Of a DNA stretch of 64,000 nt, positions 1 to 9,178 are shown one piece after another; positions within the stretch are counted from its first letter, which is position 1, and each line of letters opens with the position of its first letter. The stretch is from Maratus speciosus. Its lineage: Eukaryota > Arthropoda > Arachnida > Araneae > Salticidae. The stretch lies in NCBI GenBank assembly GCA_963932465.1, contig OZ010788.1, forward strand, positions 673,962,484 through 674,026,483, given 5' to 3'. A program made the translations under genes and the position numbers. Under the pieces are notes generated by a model. That model was not told the DNA's origin, made no database searches, and saw only the letters and a list, made by a program, of their open reading frames with translations.

Positions 1-430
1 GTGTAAATCGCCCAACAGGTAGCGCTGCTGTGCTGCATTTTTCACGATTTCCACAAGAGCTGTATCTCAAGAACTATTGCACGGATTTTCATCAAACTTC
101 AGATTTAGTTAGTCCTTGACATGAATTGACGTATAAATTAGTACTGTTTAATTTTTGGTATAAATCGCTCAACAGGTGGCGCTGCTATGCTGTATTTTTG
201 CAATTTCCGCAATAGCTTTATCTCAAGAACTAATGCTTGGATTTTCAGCAAACTTCAGATTCAGGTATACCTTGGTATCGTGTAGTGGTGTTTAGTTTTG
301 ATGTAAATCGCTCAACAGTTGGCGCTGCTATGCTACATTTTTTCAGAATTTCCGCTATAGCTCTATCTCAAGAACTAATGCACGAATTTTCATCCAACTT
401 CAGATTCAGATATACTTTGATATGAATTGG
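1..430 (+). repeat. Satellite of about 140-160 bp, three units
   Basis: Three consecutive units share the core GGTGGCGCTGCTATG, followed by a T-run, then TATCTCAAGAACTAATGCAC, then a GATTTTCATCAAACTTCAG segment. Unit starts lie near 1, 158 and 299. The same unit recurs at 2291-2570, so the two blocks probably belong to one repeat family. Nothing here reads as a protein; the short open frames are incidental. The left edge of the array is outside the window. Confidence 0.85.
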
Positions 431-861
431 TGCTAAATCGTTGTTATTTCTTGTACTATTTAAATGATTTAATTGACGTGATTTATACAGAAGAAAGTTT
501 TGTGATGGCCACAACATACTAGTTTTTTTATTGGAGAAATCATAGAGTATTTTTGTACAACATAAACAGTATTTTTAAAGTAAAATAAAATATTTGCTCA
601 TAAAATTAGTTTATGTATGCATTTTATATGTCCTTACTATGTGTTCTACTAATATGTCCTGTTTATAGGACAACTATTTACTTAAAAAATTAAAAACTTT
701 TTTTCAAAATTTTGCTAGTATCTTCTTAATTACACCATATTAATGATATAATTGAAGTTTCAAAAAATTTCAAAAATATTTAATCGATGTGGTCCAATAT
801 GGGTTAATAAAGCGCTGTGCATAAACGCTTTTCAACCGTGGGGAAAGTGCTAAATAATTTG
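431..861. other. AT-rich spacer, nothing recognised
   Basis: I see no gene, array or inverted termini here. The sequence is AT-rich with short A and T runs. Confidence 0.6.
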
Positions 862-1567
862 GAAATTGTACGTCATTACATGACAAATGAGGTGCGTTCG
901 TACTCTAACTCGTTTTATAAATAGCCAGATCTGGGTGCCATAGCTGTTGCACTCTTATGCAAAAATGCAATACAAATGTGAATACAAAATTGTTACAGTG
1001 AAGACTATGAATCAAGGACTGTACAATCATACAAAATCTACAGATTCTGAAGATTAAATTCAATCATAACGAAATAACAGCATTACCTCTAAAATAGAAC
1101 ATCATCACCATGGCAACCCAGAATCATGACCAATCACGGAACAGCATTGAATTCATGACATGGGATAGGATTTAATAGAATGAGGAAAACTTTTATCTTT
1201 TTAAGTGTTTTGATTCGATTTTCATAAAATTTGGACTCGGCAAAATTCTGCACTCAAAAAATTTATGTAACGTCACTCCATCGTCAGCCTCCAATCGTTA
1301 GCCTGCATCGTTAGCCTCCAATTTTATGGAGTAATTTAATTTATATAATCGTGTAAGTTAAACTGATATAACTAGGTGCAATATTGCATATTAGTGTAAC
1401 GTTACACCCGTTACATCTGTTAAATTACTCAATAAGTTTTATGGAGTAACGTTACATAAGTGTTTTACAGTGTATATATTAAATTACAAACCATTCGGTT
1501 GGGTAGTTTTTGCGCTGCTCTATGTGGACAGATGGACGGGCCAGACGACGACAATAGGTGCTACGTC
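862..1567 (-). mobile_element. Degenerate inverted copy of the AGGTGCGTTCGTA element
   Basis: The left edge (about 875-900) carries AAATGAGGTGCGTTCGTA, which is the right end of the elements at 41371 and 61382 read backwards. The right edge (about 1476-1567) carries the reverse complement of their left end, including CCATTCGGTTGGGTAGTTTT and a GACGACAATAGGTGCTACGT segment. The span of about 700 bp agrees with the 709-710 bp of the intact copies. The interior is too diverged to align by eye, so the two ends could also be separate fragments. The outermost right terminus is lost against the next repeat. Confidence 0.5.
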
Positions 1568-1880
1568 AGAGATCTACACGGGCCGGCCTGTTTTCATTCA
1601 CGGCACTCAGGCCTGGTCTCCATTCTTTTCGGGCCGGGCCTAGTGACTACTCTTTACGGGCCGAGCCGGATTCGGGGTCTTACTTTTTTCCTGAAAGTTC
1701 GGGCCGGGCCTAACTTATTTTTTCTGTACAGAGCCGGGACTGGTTTCATTCCTAGTCTTCATGGTATCACGGCCTAAAATTTGCAGTCCTAGTTTTGACT
1801 CAGCCCGTATGAAAACCATTGTCTCGTCGTGACTTGGTCCGTTCAAAGGTCAGTAAAATTAGGCCAGTCCCAAAAAGTTT
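1568..1880 (+). repeat. GGGCCGGGCC-rich dispersed repeat (hAT-like terminus)
   Basis: It begins GAGATCTACACGGGCCGG and has repeated GGGCCGGGCC blocks, then TCTGTACAGAGCCGGGACTG and a segment ending near AATTAGGCCAGTCCC. The same order appears inverted at 34626-34785 (which starts AGAGATCTGCACGGGTCGG when read backwards), and a related block lies at 20602-20770. GC content is far above the surroundings. A hAT relationship is a guess from the TAGAGNTCTGCAYGGG style of terminus. Confidence 0.6.
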
Positions 1881-1884
1881 TCGA

Positions 1885-2126
1885 AAAATGCATACATTTT
1901 TAAATCGCTATTATTCTACAATTAAACATTAAAATTTACTCTTTTTAAAGAATAGCAGATTTCTACGCTTATTAAAATATAGTAAAATGTGTGAAAAAGA
2001 ACCTGCCTAGGACGGAATCCTGTTTTAAACTAAAAAACGTGTTGATCAAAATTAATGTACTAATATGTAAGAAAAGAATATATAATACTTTTACACTTGC
2101 TAAGAAGGGCACTTGTCTATAACGCA
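1885..2126 (-). repeat. Dispersed repeat, inverted copy of 21061-21310
   Basis: Read backwards, this stretch matches 21061-21310 over about 245 bp, including AATGCGTTATAGACAAG, the CACGTTTTACTATATTTTAATAAGCG stretch in two pieces, and ATGGCGATTTAAATATGTATGC. In both places a GGGCC-rich block lies close by, so they may be parts of one larger element. Confidence 0.7.
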
Positions 2127-2570
2127 TTTTTACTTTCTTCTATCTTCATAAGAAGAAAGTATTGCATTCGTGAAAATTTTCGGTTTTTTGACGGATTTAC
2201 ACGTTTTAGGGGTCAGAGAACCATAAAAACAAGTTTTTATAAAATGTCAATCTATGAGTATGTCTATGAGTCCGTGTGTGTGTGACGCAAATTTTGTGGG
2301 AGCTCTATCTCAAGAACTAATAAACGGAATTTAATAGAACTTTAGATTAAATTAGTCCCTGATATAAACTGGAGCTGAGTACTTTCTGGTGTAAATTACC
2401 TAATAGGTGGCGCTGCTATGCTGCATTTTTCCTTATTTCCACAATAGATATATCTCAAGAACTAATGCACGGAATTTTACAAAACTTCAGATTCCGTCAG
2501 TCCTTGATATAATTTGGAACTGATTACTTTTTAGTGTAAATCGCCCAACAGGTGACGCTGCTATGCAGCA
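2127..2570 (+). repeat. TTTCTTCTATCTTC element with 148-bp satellite units
   Basis: The left part (2127-2290) contains GTGAAAATTTTCGG, GACGGATTTACACGTTTTAG and a run of GTCTATGAGTCCGTGTGTG. It passes straight into about two units of the satellite seen at 1-430. A second copy of the left part, without the satellite, lies at 24127-24300. The Tc1-like transposon at 2574 sits at its right edge. Confidence 0.7.
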
Positions 2571-2870
2571 TTACAGCTCATATTCAAAATATTAGAATAA
2601 TTGAGAAAAAGCAATAAGAAAAAAACATTTTTCATTTATTTATTTTTGATACTAAGTAAATGCAATTAAATTTCTTATAAATTAAATCTGGAGTGTTTAG
2701 ATAAGATTTTTACATTTACAAAATATAAAATACAATATGATATGATAAATTAGGCATATAGCTTTCTGAAACACATTAAAATATCAGAATAAAATTTAGA
2801 TTGGTTCAAAATATTAGAATATTTTATTTTACGCAACAATATTACCTTATGAATATGAAGTAAATTGTAG

Positions 2871-4099
2871 TTAATATTTTGTACCATCCCCTTTAGCTTT
2901 CATAACAGCGTACAATCGATCTTGCATACTATATACAAGGTATTTACAAACATTTCTATCGATATTAGCTCAAATAGGCTTTATACGTACCACTAATTCA
3001 GTTGTACATGAAAAAGGATTTTCTTGAAGATTTTTCTTCATTATACACCATAAGTTTTCGATGGGATTAAGCTCTGGTGAGTTTGGTGGCAAAGGAAGTC
3101 CTTAATTTTGCGTTGGCGGAATCAATTCTTAGTTGACACCGAGGTATGCGGTGACGCTAAATCTTATTGAAAGATATAATCATCTTCAAATAAATCTTTT
3201 GATGATGGAATCATGTAATATTCGAAAATTTCTTGATATATCTTAGAGTTAACCTTTTCGTAACGATGCATAACTTTCCAGGTCTTTCTGCACTCATGCA
3301 ACTCCAAACCATGACACTAGCAGCAAATTTTACGGAACGGCATTCTTTTTTAAATGCTTCTTGCTTCATTCTCCAAACTCTAATACCTTGATTACCAAAT
3401 GAAACACAAAACATACTTTCATCACTAAATAATATATTTTTCCAATTTTCTTCTCTCCATAAACGTCTTGATTTACACCAATTCAATCTGATACGCTTTT
3501 GTTTTGCAGTCATGAGAGGTTTTGTTTTCGGTACACGACTTAAATTTATGGAGAGGAGACGTCTTAATGTTGTCGATGTAGAAACTTCAACTCCTTCTTC
3601 TCTCCGCTTTCGGTGCAAGAATCGCACACCCTCTCTGCCTGCGTAAGTAATTCTTCGCGATGAGCGTCTTTTACAGAATTTTTAATCGTTTATCACCGGT
3701 TCTTTAAATCCGAATTTTTTTTTCTATCGTAATCGGGGAAAATGTCCTGATTAAATCAAAGTTTTCGCTAAAAAATAACTGGTGGGAATAACCAAATAGT
3801 ATTAATTTGACTGAAAAATGCATGCCCGAGCAGAGCTCGGGCTGCACAGCGAGAGGGTTAAAACGGTTTTGCTTAACTATACGCTTCAGTTTCATGTCAT
3901 CTCTAGCAGATGTTTTTGGTTTTCGGCCGCCATTTCGGCGATTATTTTGAAATTTTTCCTTTTTTGAATATTGTGTCAGTATTTTACTAACGCTTGATTG
4001 CTAACAATGTAAATAACTCGCTATATAACATTGATTTTTACCGTGCCGATACAAATCAACCATACGAAGTTTAATAGATTCAGGAATCACACGACCCAT
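2871..4099 (-). pseudogene. Tc1-like transposase pseudogene
   Basis: This is the cut-and-paste transposase of the surrounding Tc1-like element. Reading on the minus strand from an ATG at 4099, the N-terminal helix-turn-helix region is recognisable (begins MGRVIPESIKLRMVDLYRHG) but has an early stop. The longest clean stretch, 3627-3211, contains the typical KPLMTAKQKRIRLNWC segment, then WKNILFSDES with the first catalytic Asp, and a VMVWSCMSAERPGKL segment. After a frame change the C-terminal part is readable near 3110-3060, with PPNSPELNPIENLW supplying the final Glu motif, followed by an in-frame stop and then an ending near 2871. The usual family length is about 340 residues, so it is nearly full length but broken by stops, frameshifts and an insertion around 3708-3857. 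It cannot make an active enzyme; the ends could still be used by a related transposase. Confidence 0.85.
3708..3857. mobile_element. Possible 150-bp insertion inside the transposase
   Basis: The transposase homology stops at about 3858 and resumes below about 3708. Both edges are TTAA (3704-3707 and 3858-3861), and the right edge reads AGAGGGTTAA, as in piggyBac-like MITEs. The insert contains a strong small hairpin, GCCCGAGC with GCTCGGGC, near 3823-3842. The left end does not show a matching inverted repeat, so the piggyBac label is weak. Confidence 0.35.
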
Positions 4100-4619
4100 T
4101 TTAAGACGTAAAAGCAAACAAACTGCAAAAAAATACTGATTTTAAATAAAATCGTCTGAATTTAATCGATGATGCCATCAGTTATGAATTGGTGATAATT
4201 AAAGGAGAATTTATGCGAAATATTCTAATATTTTGAACCACTTGAATAAATATTCTAATATTTTGACTTTTCAAAATAATTTTTTTTAATTAATCTTTTC
4301 AAAAATGATATTAATTTTAAGATAATAAATAAATTTAATCAACAATAAGTTCTTAATAAAAATATCGTTTGCATATTTCCATTAAAAGACGTTAAATTAC
4401 CAAACGATATTTTCAATTTGTAAAAAAAGTAATTATTCTAATATTTTGAATATGAGCTGTAGATTGTTTTAACTCGTTTGTTGGATTTATGAAACTTTAA
4501 AGATTGCCAAAATAAAAGTTAGTATTTTTTTCCTTACCGCATGCACCGGTTCAATAAAGTAGATTTCCGAATCCAATTTTCTATAAATTATATAATAAGA
4601 ATATATTTTTGTTCTTAGT

Positions 4620-4685
4620 TATTTAACGCCGGAGTTGAACACTGGACTAGTATGGTAGCGCAGCGCACTAGCCACGTCTAAAGTT
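4620..4685 (-). repeat. tRNA-like SINE head
   Basis: On the minus strand it reads GTGGCTAGTGCGCTGCGCTA and later GTTCAACTCC, giving a weak A-box and a B-box-like GTTCAACTC. It sits in the same cluster as other tRNA-like heads and is best read as a decayed SINE, not as a functional tRNA. Confidence 0.45.
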
Positions 4686-4740
4686 TTAACACTTGTTCAT
4701 TTATATATAATTTTGTGTAAATAGCATACGCCTTTAGAAA

Positions 4741-4889
4741 TGGTAATTGAATTTTTCATTTCTTGAATTTTTATTCAAATTGCTTATAAGATGTGAAACC
4801 AACAGAGTGAAAAAGTGGCCAGGCCAGAACTTTCACGCCTTATAATCAATTTGAATAAAAGTTCAAGCAATTAAAAATTCAATTAATAT
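4741..4889. repeat. Inverted pair of SINE tails
   Basis: Two arms of about 55 bp face each other: TAATTGAATTTTTCATTTCT with GCTTATAAG on the left, and CGCCTTATAATCAATTTGAA with AAAATTCAATTA on the right. The arm sequence is the tail that follows the tRNA-like heads at 5041 and 5396. Confidence 0.65.
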
Positions 4890-5040
4890 TTCTATATTTC
4901 AATTATATTTATATTCATTTATATTCTTTGATGTTGAAATTCCCTTTCGTCTCAGGGGGCTGTGTTTCATGAACCCATTCCATCTTGTGCTGCAGGTGCA
5001 GCTTTACCAATATATAAGAGTGATGAGTTATACTCTGGAT

Positions 5041-5172
5041 GTCGTCCGGCTAGCTCAGTGGGTAGAGCGTTATCGTGCAACGCCAATAGCTCAGGTCCGA
5101 ATACTGGTCTGGGCACTTTTTCACTCTATTGGTTTCATGCCTTATAAGCAATTTGAATTTAAAACAAGCAAT
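5041..5172 (+). repeat. tRNA-derived SINE
   Basis: The head has an A-box, TAGCTCAGTGGGTAGAGCG, and a B-box-like GGTCCGAATAC about 40 bp later, as in a tRNA internal promoter. It is followed by CACTTTTTCACTCTATTGG and then GCCTTATAAGCAATTTGAA. The anticodon arm does not form a clean tRNA, and the fused tail marks it as a SINE. It is not proposed as a working tRNA gene. Confidence 0.7.
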
Positions 5173-5186
5173 TAGAAACTCACTTG

Positions 5187-5335
5187 GGCATTTATTCAGT
5201 ATTTATGCATAAGCGTGATTTCTTTGCATTCTATTTCTGTCTATTCATCAATAAATGGTATCGACTCTATCTGTTTCTGCGAGATTTTAATTTTCTTTTA
5301 GATGGTGGATCTTTATTCTAATATATTAAAAAAGT
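5187..5335 (+). pseudogene. Fragment of BTB gene intron and exon start, copy 1
   Basis: The segment CATTTATTCAGTATTTATGC through CTGCGAGATTTTAATTTTC and TTTTAGATGGTGGATC matches the intron end and first exon bases of the BTB pseudogene at 8671, and the equivalent segments at 6400, 7046 and 8284. The exon part decays after about 30 bases. It is a degenerate local duplicate of the gene tail end. Confidence 0.6.
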
Positions 5336-5395
5336 ACATATATAATATGTGGAAATTTTTGTAGAAAATTTCGCATGCCTATTTTTAATAATTTG

Positions 5396-5535
5396 AAATT
5401 ATTAATTGCTGAATTTTTATTCAACTTGTCTAAAAGGCTTAAAAGCAACAGAGTGAATAAGTGTCCAAGCCTGGAATTGAACCAGGGGGATTGACGTTAC
5501 GCATCGATGCTCCACCACTGGAATACCAGTTGAAA
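5396..5535 (-). repeat. tRNA-derived SINE, minus strand
   Basis: On the minus strand a tRNA-like head (GGTGGAGCATCGATGCG with GGTTCAATTCCAGG) is followed by GTCCAAG-side sequence, CTTATTCACTCTGTTGC and the AATAAAAATTCAGC tail. The tail belongs to the same family as 5041-5172, but the tRNA head is different. Confidence 0.65.
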
Positions 5536-5568
5536 GCAAATTCAACAATAAACATTTTAAGCTATTAA

Positions 5569-6258
5569 CAGGGTTGCTACGCCACCTGGAAAACCTGGAG
5601 AACCTGGAAAAGTCAGGGAATTCGGAAATTGGCCTAATAAGTCAGGGAAAAGTCAGGGAATTTCAACATTTTATATCCAAAATCTGGAAAAGTCAGGGAA
5701 TTTAACAAAATTTCATCATGATCGGAAAATAAGTACATGCTTCGTCGGATGACAGATGAGAAAAATCTTTTGTGTTTTTGAAAAATCCAGTTATTAGAAG
5801 TTTCATTTAAGTCACCTTTCTCTTAAAATTTCTACTTATAAATCATTTCAAATCTCCTCAACCCCCAGCCTAAAATATTTGCTTCTCCTCCCCCTTTGCC
5901 TGAAGTTGGACTTAAGAGAGATTGTGATAGTTGCTCAAAATGAATTCTGATTCAATACAAAATATTATATTGATTTTTTTTTTTTCAGTTTGAGGAAGAC
6001 TTTATTTGAAACATTCATAAATTTTTAAGGAATCTATGTCTAATTTCTATGTCTGTTGGTGGGGAAGGAGGGGGGTGTATATATGAAAATTTCAATCAAT
6101 ATTATCAACAGTTAGAAAAATTTAATATTTTCAAGTGATACAATATTTATTTTATTCTCGGCGTGTCTAATTCACACTACATCGCTAGACGGAAATTTTT
6201 CTAAGATACACCTGGAAAAGTCAGGGAATTGCATTCTCCTATTTAAGTAGCAACCCTG
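5569..6258. mobile_element. TIR element CAGGGTTGCTAC, 690 bp
   Basis: The ends are CAGGGTTGCTAC and GTAGCAACCCTG, exact inverted repeats of 12 bp. Directly outside both ends is TATTAA (5563-5568 and 6259-6264), a 6-bp target duplication. Subterminal blocks of CTGGAAAAGTCAGGGAATT occur several times on the left and once on the right. It has no coding capacity. The CAGGG terminus resembles hAT elements, but those usually make 8-bp duplications. Confidence 0.8.
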
Positions 6259-6304
6259 TATTAAGAAAAGATTGCTAAATAGGCAAAATTACAATTTAAA
6301 CGTT

Positions 6305-6390
6305 ACTCATTTCATTTACCCGGTGGCATTAAAAGTCGAGTGAACTTGGATCTGTAGGCGTGACGAGCTGGCAACTAAGCTACCGGGTTT
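6305..6390 (-). repeat. tRNA-like SINE head
   Basis: The minus strand reads CCCGGTAGCTTAGTTGCCAG and then CCAAGTTCACTCG, an A-box and B-box pair about 40 bp apart, with matching CCCGGT and ACCGGG ends. Read as a SINE head because it lies among other tRNA-like fragments and does not fold cleanly. Confidence 0.5.
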
Positions 6391-6399
6391 CCTAAAGCT

Positions 6400-6508
6400 T
6401 ATTCATTTATTCAGTATTTATGCAAAACTTTTATTTCCAAAATTCTTTGTATTATATTAGATTAATTTTTAGCACAATTATTCAATTGGTAAATAAATCG
6501 TAACAGTT
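6400..6508 (+). pseudogene. Fragment of BTB gene intron, copy 2
   Basis: CATTTATTCAGTATTTATGC and AATTCTTTGTATTATATT match the intron segment seen at 5187, 7046 and 8284. It then changes into the flank of the next SINE (AATTATTCAATTGG, AAATTTCCAAGTGGG), which is repeated at 6728-6810. Confidence 0.55.
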
Positions 6509-7036
6509 GTAAATTTCCAAGTGGGTCAAGAGATTCCGGGCCAGGATTCGAACCACGGATGTCTTGGCTGAAGCCGCCAATACTCTACCTACGGAGCCAT
6601 CTCGCACGAATCTGGAGGATTCATTCACTCAACTAACCTTTAACGATCACAGCATCTGGTCTGATATCTGTAACAACACAACAGAATTAATCGAATGTTA
6701 TTTGTGAAACTGCAGTAAACACTGCATGCGTAATTATATTAGATTAATTTTTAACAAAATTATTCAATTGGTAAATAAATCGTAACATTTGTAAATTTCC
6801 AAGTGGGTGAAAAAAGTCCAGGCCAGGGTTCGAACCAGGGATGGGTTGGAAGATATTATTTCAGATATCAGACCAGATGCTGGGATCGTTAAATGTTAGT
6901 TGGGTTTATTATTCCACCAAATTCGTCCGGGATGGCTGAGTCTGTAGAGCATTGGCAGCTTCAGCCAAGACATCCCTGATTCGAATCCTGGCCCGGGCTT
7001 TTTTTTCACCCACTGGGAAATTTACAACTGTTACGA
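6509..7036. repeat. SINE palindrome: two inverted tRNA-like SINEs and a partial third
   Basis: 6509-6680 (minus) and about 6866-7036 (plus) are inverted copies of one SINE. The plus copy has GGGATGGCTGAGTCTGTAGA as A-box region and GATTCGAATCCTGGCCCGGG as B-box region; outer arms share CTGTTACGAT and TAAATTTCC. A third partial copy (about 6728-6850) lies between and repeats the left part in direct orientation. The arms of about 170 bp are about 180 bp apart, so the block could extrude a cruciform. Confidence 0.7.
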
Positions 7037-7045
7037 TCGTTAACG

Positions 7046-8265
7046 CTTGTTCATTCATTCAATATTTATGCATAACTTTCCCTTCCAAAATTCTTTGTAT
7101 TATATTTCTGACTACTCATAAATAAATAGGATCCACTAAATCTCTTTCTGCGAGATTAAGAGCTTTTAATTTTCATTTAGATCAGTGGTTCCCAACCTTC
7201 TATTGGCCACGCCCCACCAAAGAATCCGTAAAGTCACTATGTCCCCCCACCCTAATATGTAAATTATGTTCCATTTTTTAAAAATGAACTCTATTCACAC
7301 GGTGGAAGTGTAATAGAGCCTTAATAAAATCTATTCATTTCATATTTTTTAACTTATCAAAGAGGTGAATCTTCTAACACAAATATGTTTTTAACATAAT
7401 TTTATAAATGCAATGAGATTATACATCTTTGCCTACATGCCAAAACGAGTTATGATGTACTTTTCCAATTTAACTCAATGTTAAAGAAAAGTGTTATACG
7501 GTCTGCATTTTTATCTTCCCAAGTAACTTAAATAAACACCTACATTTAACGTTAAAACTGATAAATTCATACATTTTATAATGCATTCTTGTAGCTTATT
7601 AAGAGTTGGCGGAAAAGCTTTGGACACTGACTTTTCTTTATATGGATAACACAATACACAATAAGTATTTTAATATTCGCATCTTTATCAAATTAAGTAG
7701 CCATTATTTCACATAACACATTCTCTCTGTTTTCCCTTTCCAAATATCGATAATTGTATAAGCGAATAGAAGTAGAAAAATCATTTCATAAATAATGGAA
7801 AACGTTACAAAAAATTTTTAAATTTACTACCAGAAAAATTATAATTAGTTTTAATACTTTATAAGATATCAAAATATTTTGAAAAATTATTCGTATAATT
7901 ATTCTGGTGTTACATCTATTCTTAAATTTCGATACAGAACATTTTAAAAATTCGATAAAAAACTGATTTATTAAATTTTGCTTGTATTCCATTTATTTTT
8001 AGACTACAACACTACTTATCCCAAAAAAGACAAAAGAAACTTATAGTGAATGAGTAAGTAAGAAATTTGGAATTGTCCCCCCTAGAAGGTCAAACTGCCC
8101 CCCCCCGGTGGGGCGTACGCCCCACGTTGGGAACCACTGATTTAGATGATAGATCTTCATGCCAGATTGTTAAAAAAGTGTTGTTAAAGGGGTTCTATCT
8201 CGATTTAATCTTCAATGTCAAAGAACATTGAGCTCATCAAATTAATCTGAGGGCTTGATCGCAAT
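7046..8265 (+). pseudogene. BTB gene fragment, copy 3, split by a transposon
   Basis: The left part (7046-7182) is the BTB intron segment ending TTTTCATTTAGAT; the right part (8140-8265) continues with GATGATAGATCTTCATGCC and a degenerate version of the exon at 8675 (TTAAAAAAGTGTTGTTAAAG aligns with TTAAGAAAGTATTGCTGGCG; CAAAGAACATTGAGCTCATC aligns with CAAAGAACATCGAGTTCACC). The hAT-like element 7183-8139 sits exactly at the intron-exon boundary. The exon copy has frame-breaking changes. Confidence 0.7.
7183..8139. mobile_element. hAT-like element CAGTGGTTCCCAACC, 957 bp
   Basis: Termini are CAGTGGTTCCCAACC and GGTTGGGAACCACTG. The 8-bp target duplication ATTTAGAT is exact (7175-7182 and 8140-8147). 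Subterminal C-rich blocks (GGCCACGCCCCACC on the left; GGTGGGGCGTACGCCCCAC on the right) extend the inverted symmetry. The centre is AT-rich with no credible transposase, so it is non-autonomous. The terminus is of the type common in animal hAT elements. Confidence 0.9.
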
Positions 8266-8283
8266 TTTTCAAAGTTTTAAAAC

Positions 8284-8400
8284 TTGTTCATTTATTCAGT
8301 ATTTACGCAAAGCTTTGACATGCAAAATTCTTTGTATTATATTTCTGTCCATTCATCAATAACTAGGATCGTCTATATGCATCGCGCTATCACGTTAGAA
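8284..8400 (+). pseudogene. Fragment of BTB gene intron, copy 4
   Basis: CATTTATTCAGTATTTACGC, AATTCTTTGTATTATATTTC and TCCATTCATCAATAACTAGG match copies 1-3. The following 8400-8620 is unlike the other copies and unrecognised; it may be an insertion within the intron, since the intron end resumes at about 8620 and runs into the exon at 8675. Confidence 0.6.
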
Positions 8401-8670
8401 GTCCACAGTTCGATAACGAATTACAGACTAGGTAAAGGTTTTCGCAACTTTTCATCCCTTCAGGGGCCGATAAAATGAGTATGTACCAAGCCTGCTTGAG
8501 AACGAATCACTGAATTTCCCGTATTAGACTGACCACCTGATACGCTGTATAGCACTTCGGGGCTCATGGTCAACAAAACAACACTGTGGGCCATGAGCTT
8601 TAACGTAATGTACGCCACATGTTTATTTTTTTTTTCTGTTTCTGAGAGATTTAGAGTTTTTTTCTTTCTT

Positions 8671-9178
8671 TTAGATGATGGATTATTGTGCCAAGATATT
8701 AAGAAAGTATTGCTGGCGGGGCTGAATCACGGCTTAAAGATCGGAGACAAAGAACATCGAGTTCACCAAGATATTCTGAGGGCTCGGTCGTCTCTTTTCA
8801 AGCCCATGTCAAGTCACGATGTGTAGGAACAGTGGCGTCATCAACGTACCTGATTGTGATCCTCAAACCATGGAACAGTTACTTTGCTATATCTACACTG
8901 GGAAAGAGGAGACGCTCGATCAGAGTAACTTGCTAAGTCTGTATTACATTGATGATAAATATGATGTAAAATGTTTAAAGAAAGAATGCATGAACTTCGT
9001 AAAAGAATCGCTGACTCAAATTACTAATACGAGGCTACAGGAAAAGAGAGACTGCGTTACACATTCGTCTCTTTTAGGACTGCTTGAGTCATGTGCTGCT
9101 CTTTTCTTGATGCAGGTGGAGGAAAATCACGAATGCAGGTGCACGAAAAGAATATCACGTGACTTTAGCGGTCCCTAG
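8671..9178 (+). pseudogene. BTB/POZ domain gene remnant, frameshifted
   Basis: This is a fragment of a BTB/POZ protein of the speckle-type (SPOP/TdPOZ) kind, which act as substrate adaptors for cullin-3 ubiquitin ligases. The exon starts after a polypyrimidine tract and TTAG at 8671-8674. The first frame gives DDGLLCQDIKK, then GDKEHRVHQDILRARSSLFK, matching the BTB core (normally an LCD segment, then HKAVLAARSPVF). At about 8820 the frame ends in a stop right after SSHDV, and the next frame continues at once with NSGVINVPDCDPQTMEQLLC, then YIYTGKEETLDQSNLLSLYY and DKYDVKCLKKECMNF. A small indel therefore breaks the gene. After about 9015 the sequence no longer resembles a BTB or BACK region and stops at 9178. 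There is no MATH domain upstream in the window; partial copies upstream suggest a decayed tandem cluster. Confidence 0.85.

Larger units (their letters stand above)
2574..4459 (-). mobile_element. Tc1/mariner-superfamily transposon, defective
   Basis: Terminal inverted repeats CAGCTCATATTCAAAATATT (left) and its complement (right) bound 1886 bp flanked by TA on both sides (2572-2573 and 4460-4461), the target expected for this superfamily. Further inner copies of CAAAATATTAGAATA lie near 2815 and 4215-4260, so the ends have the multiple-direct-repeat layout known in some Tc1-like elements. It encodes a broken transposase on the minus strand. It appears to have landed at the edge of the 148-bp satellite. 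Confidence 0.88.

Noticed and set aside
1460..1777. 105-codon open frame
   Set aside because: It crosses the border between two repeat families and has no recognisable domain.
5041..5115. Functional tRNA gene
   Set aside because: Boxes A and B are present, but the stems are imperfect and the sequence is fused to a SINE tail that recurs nearby.
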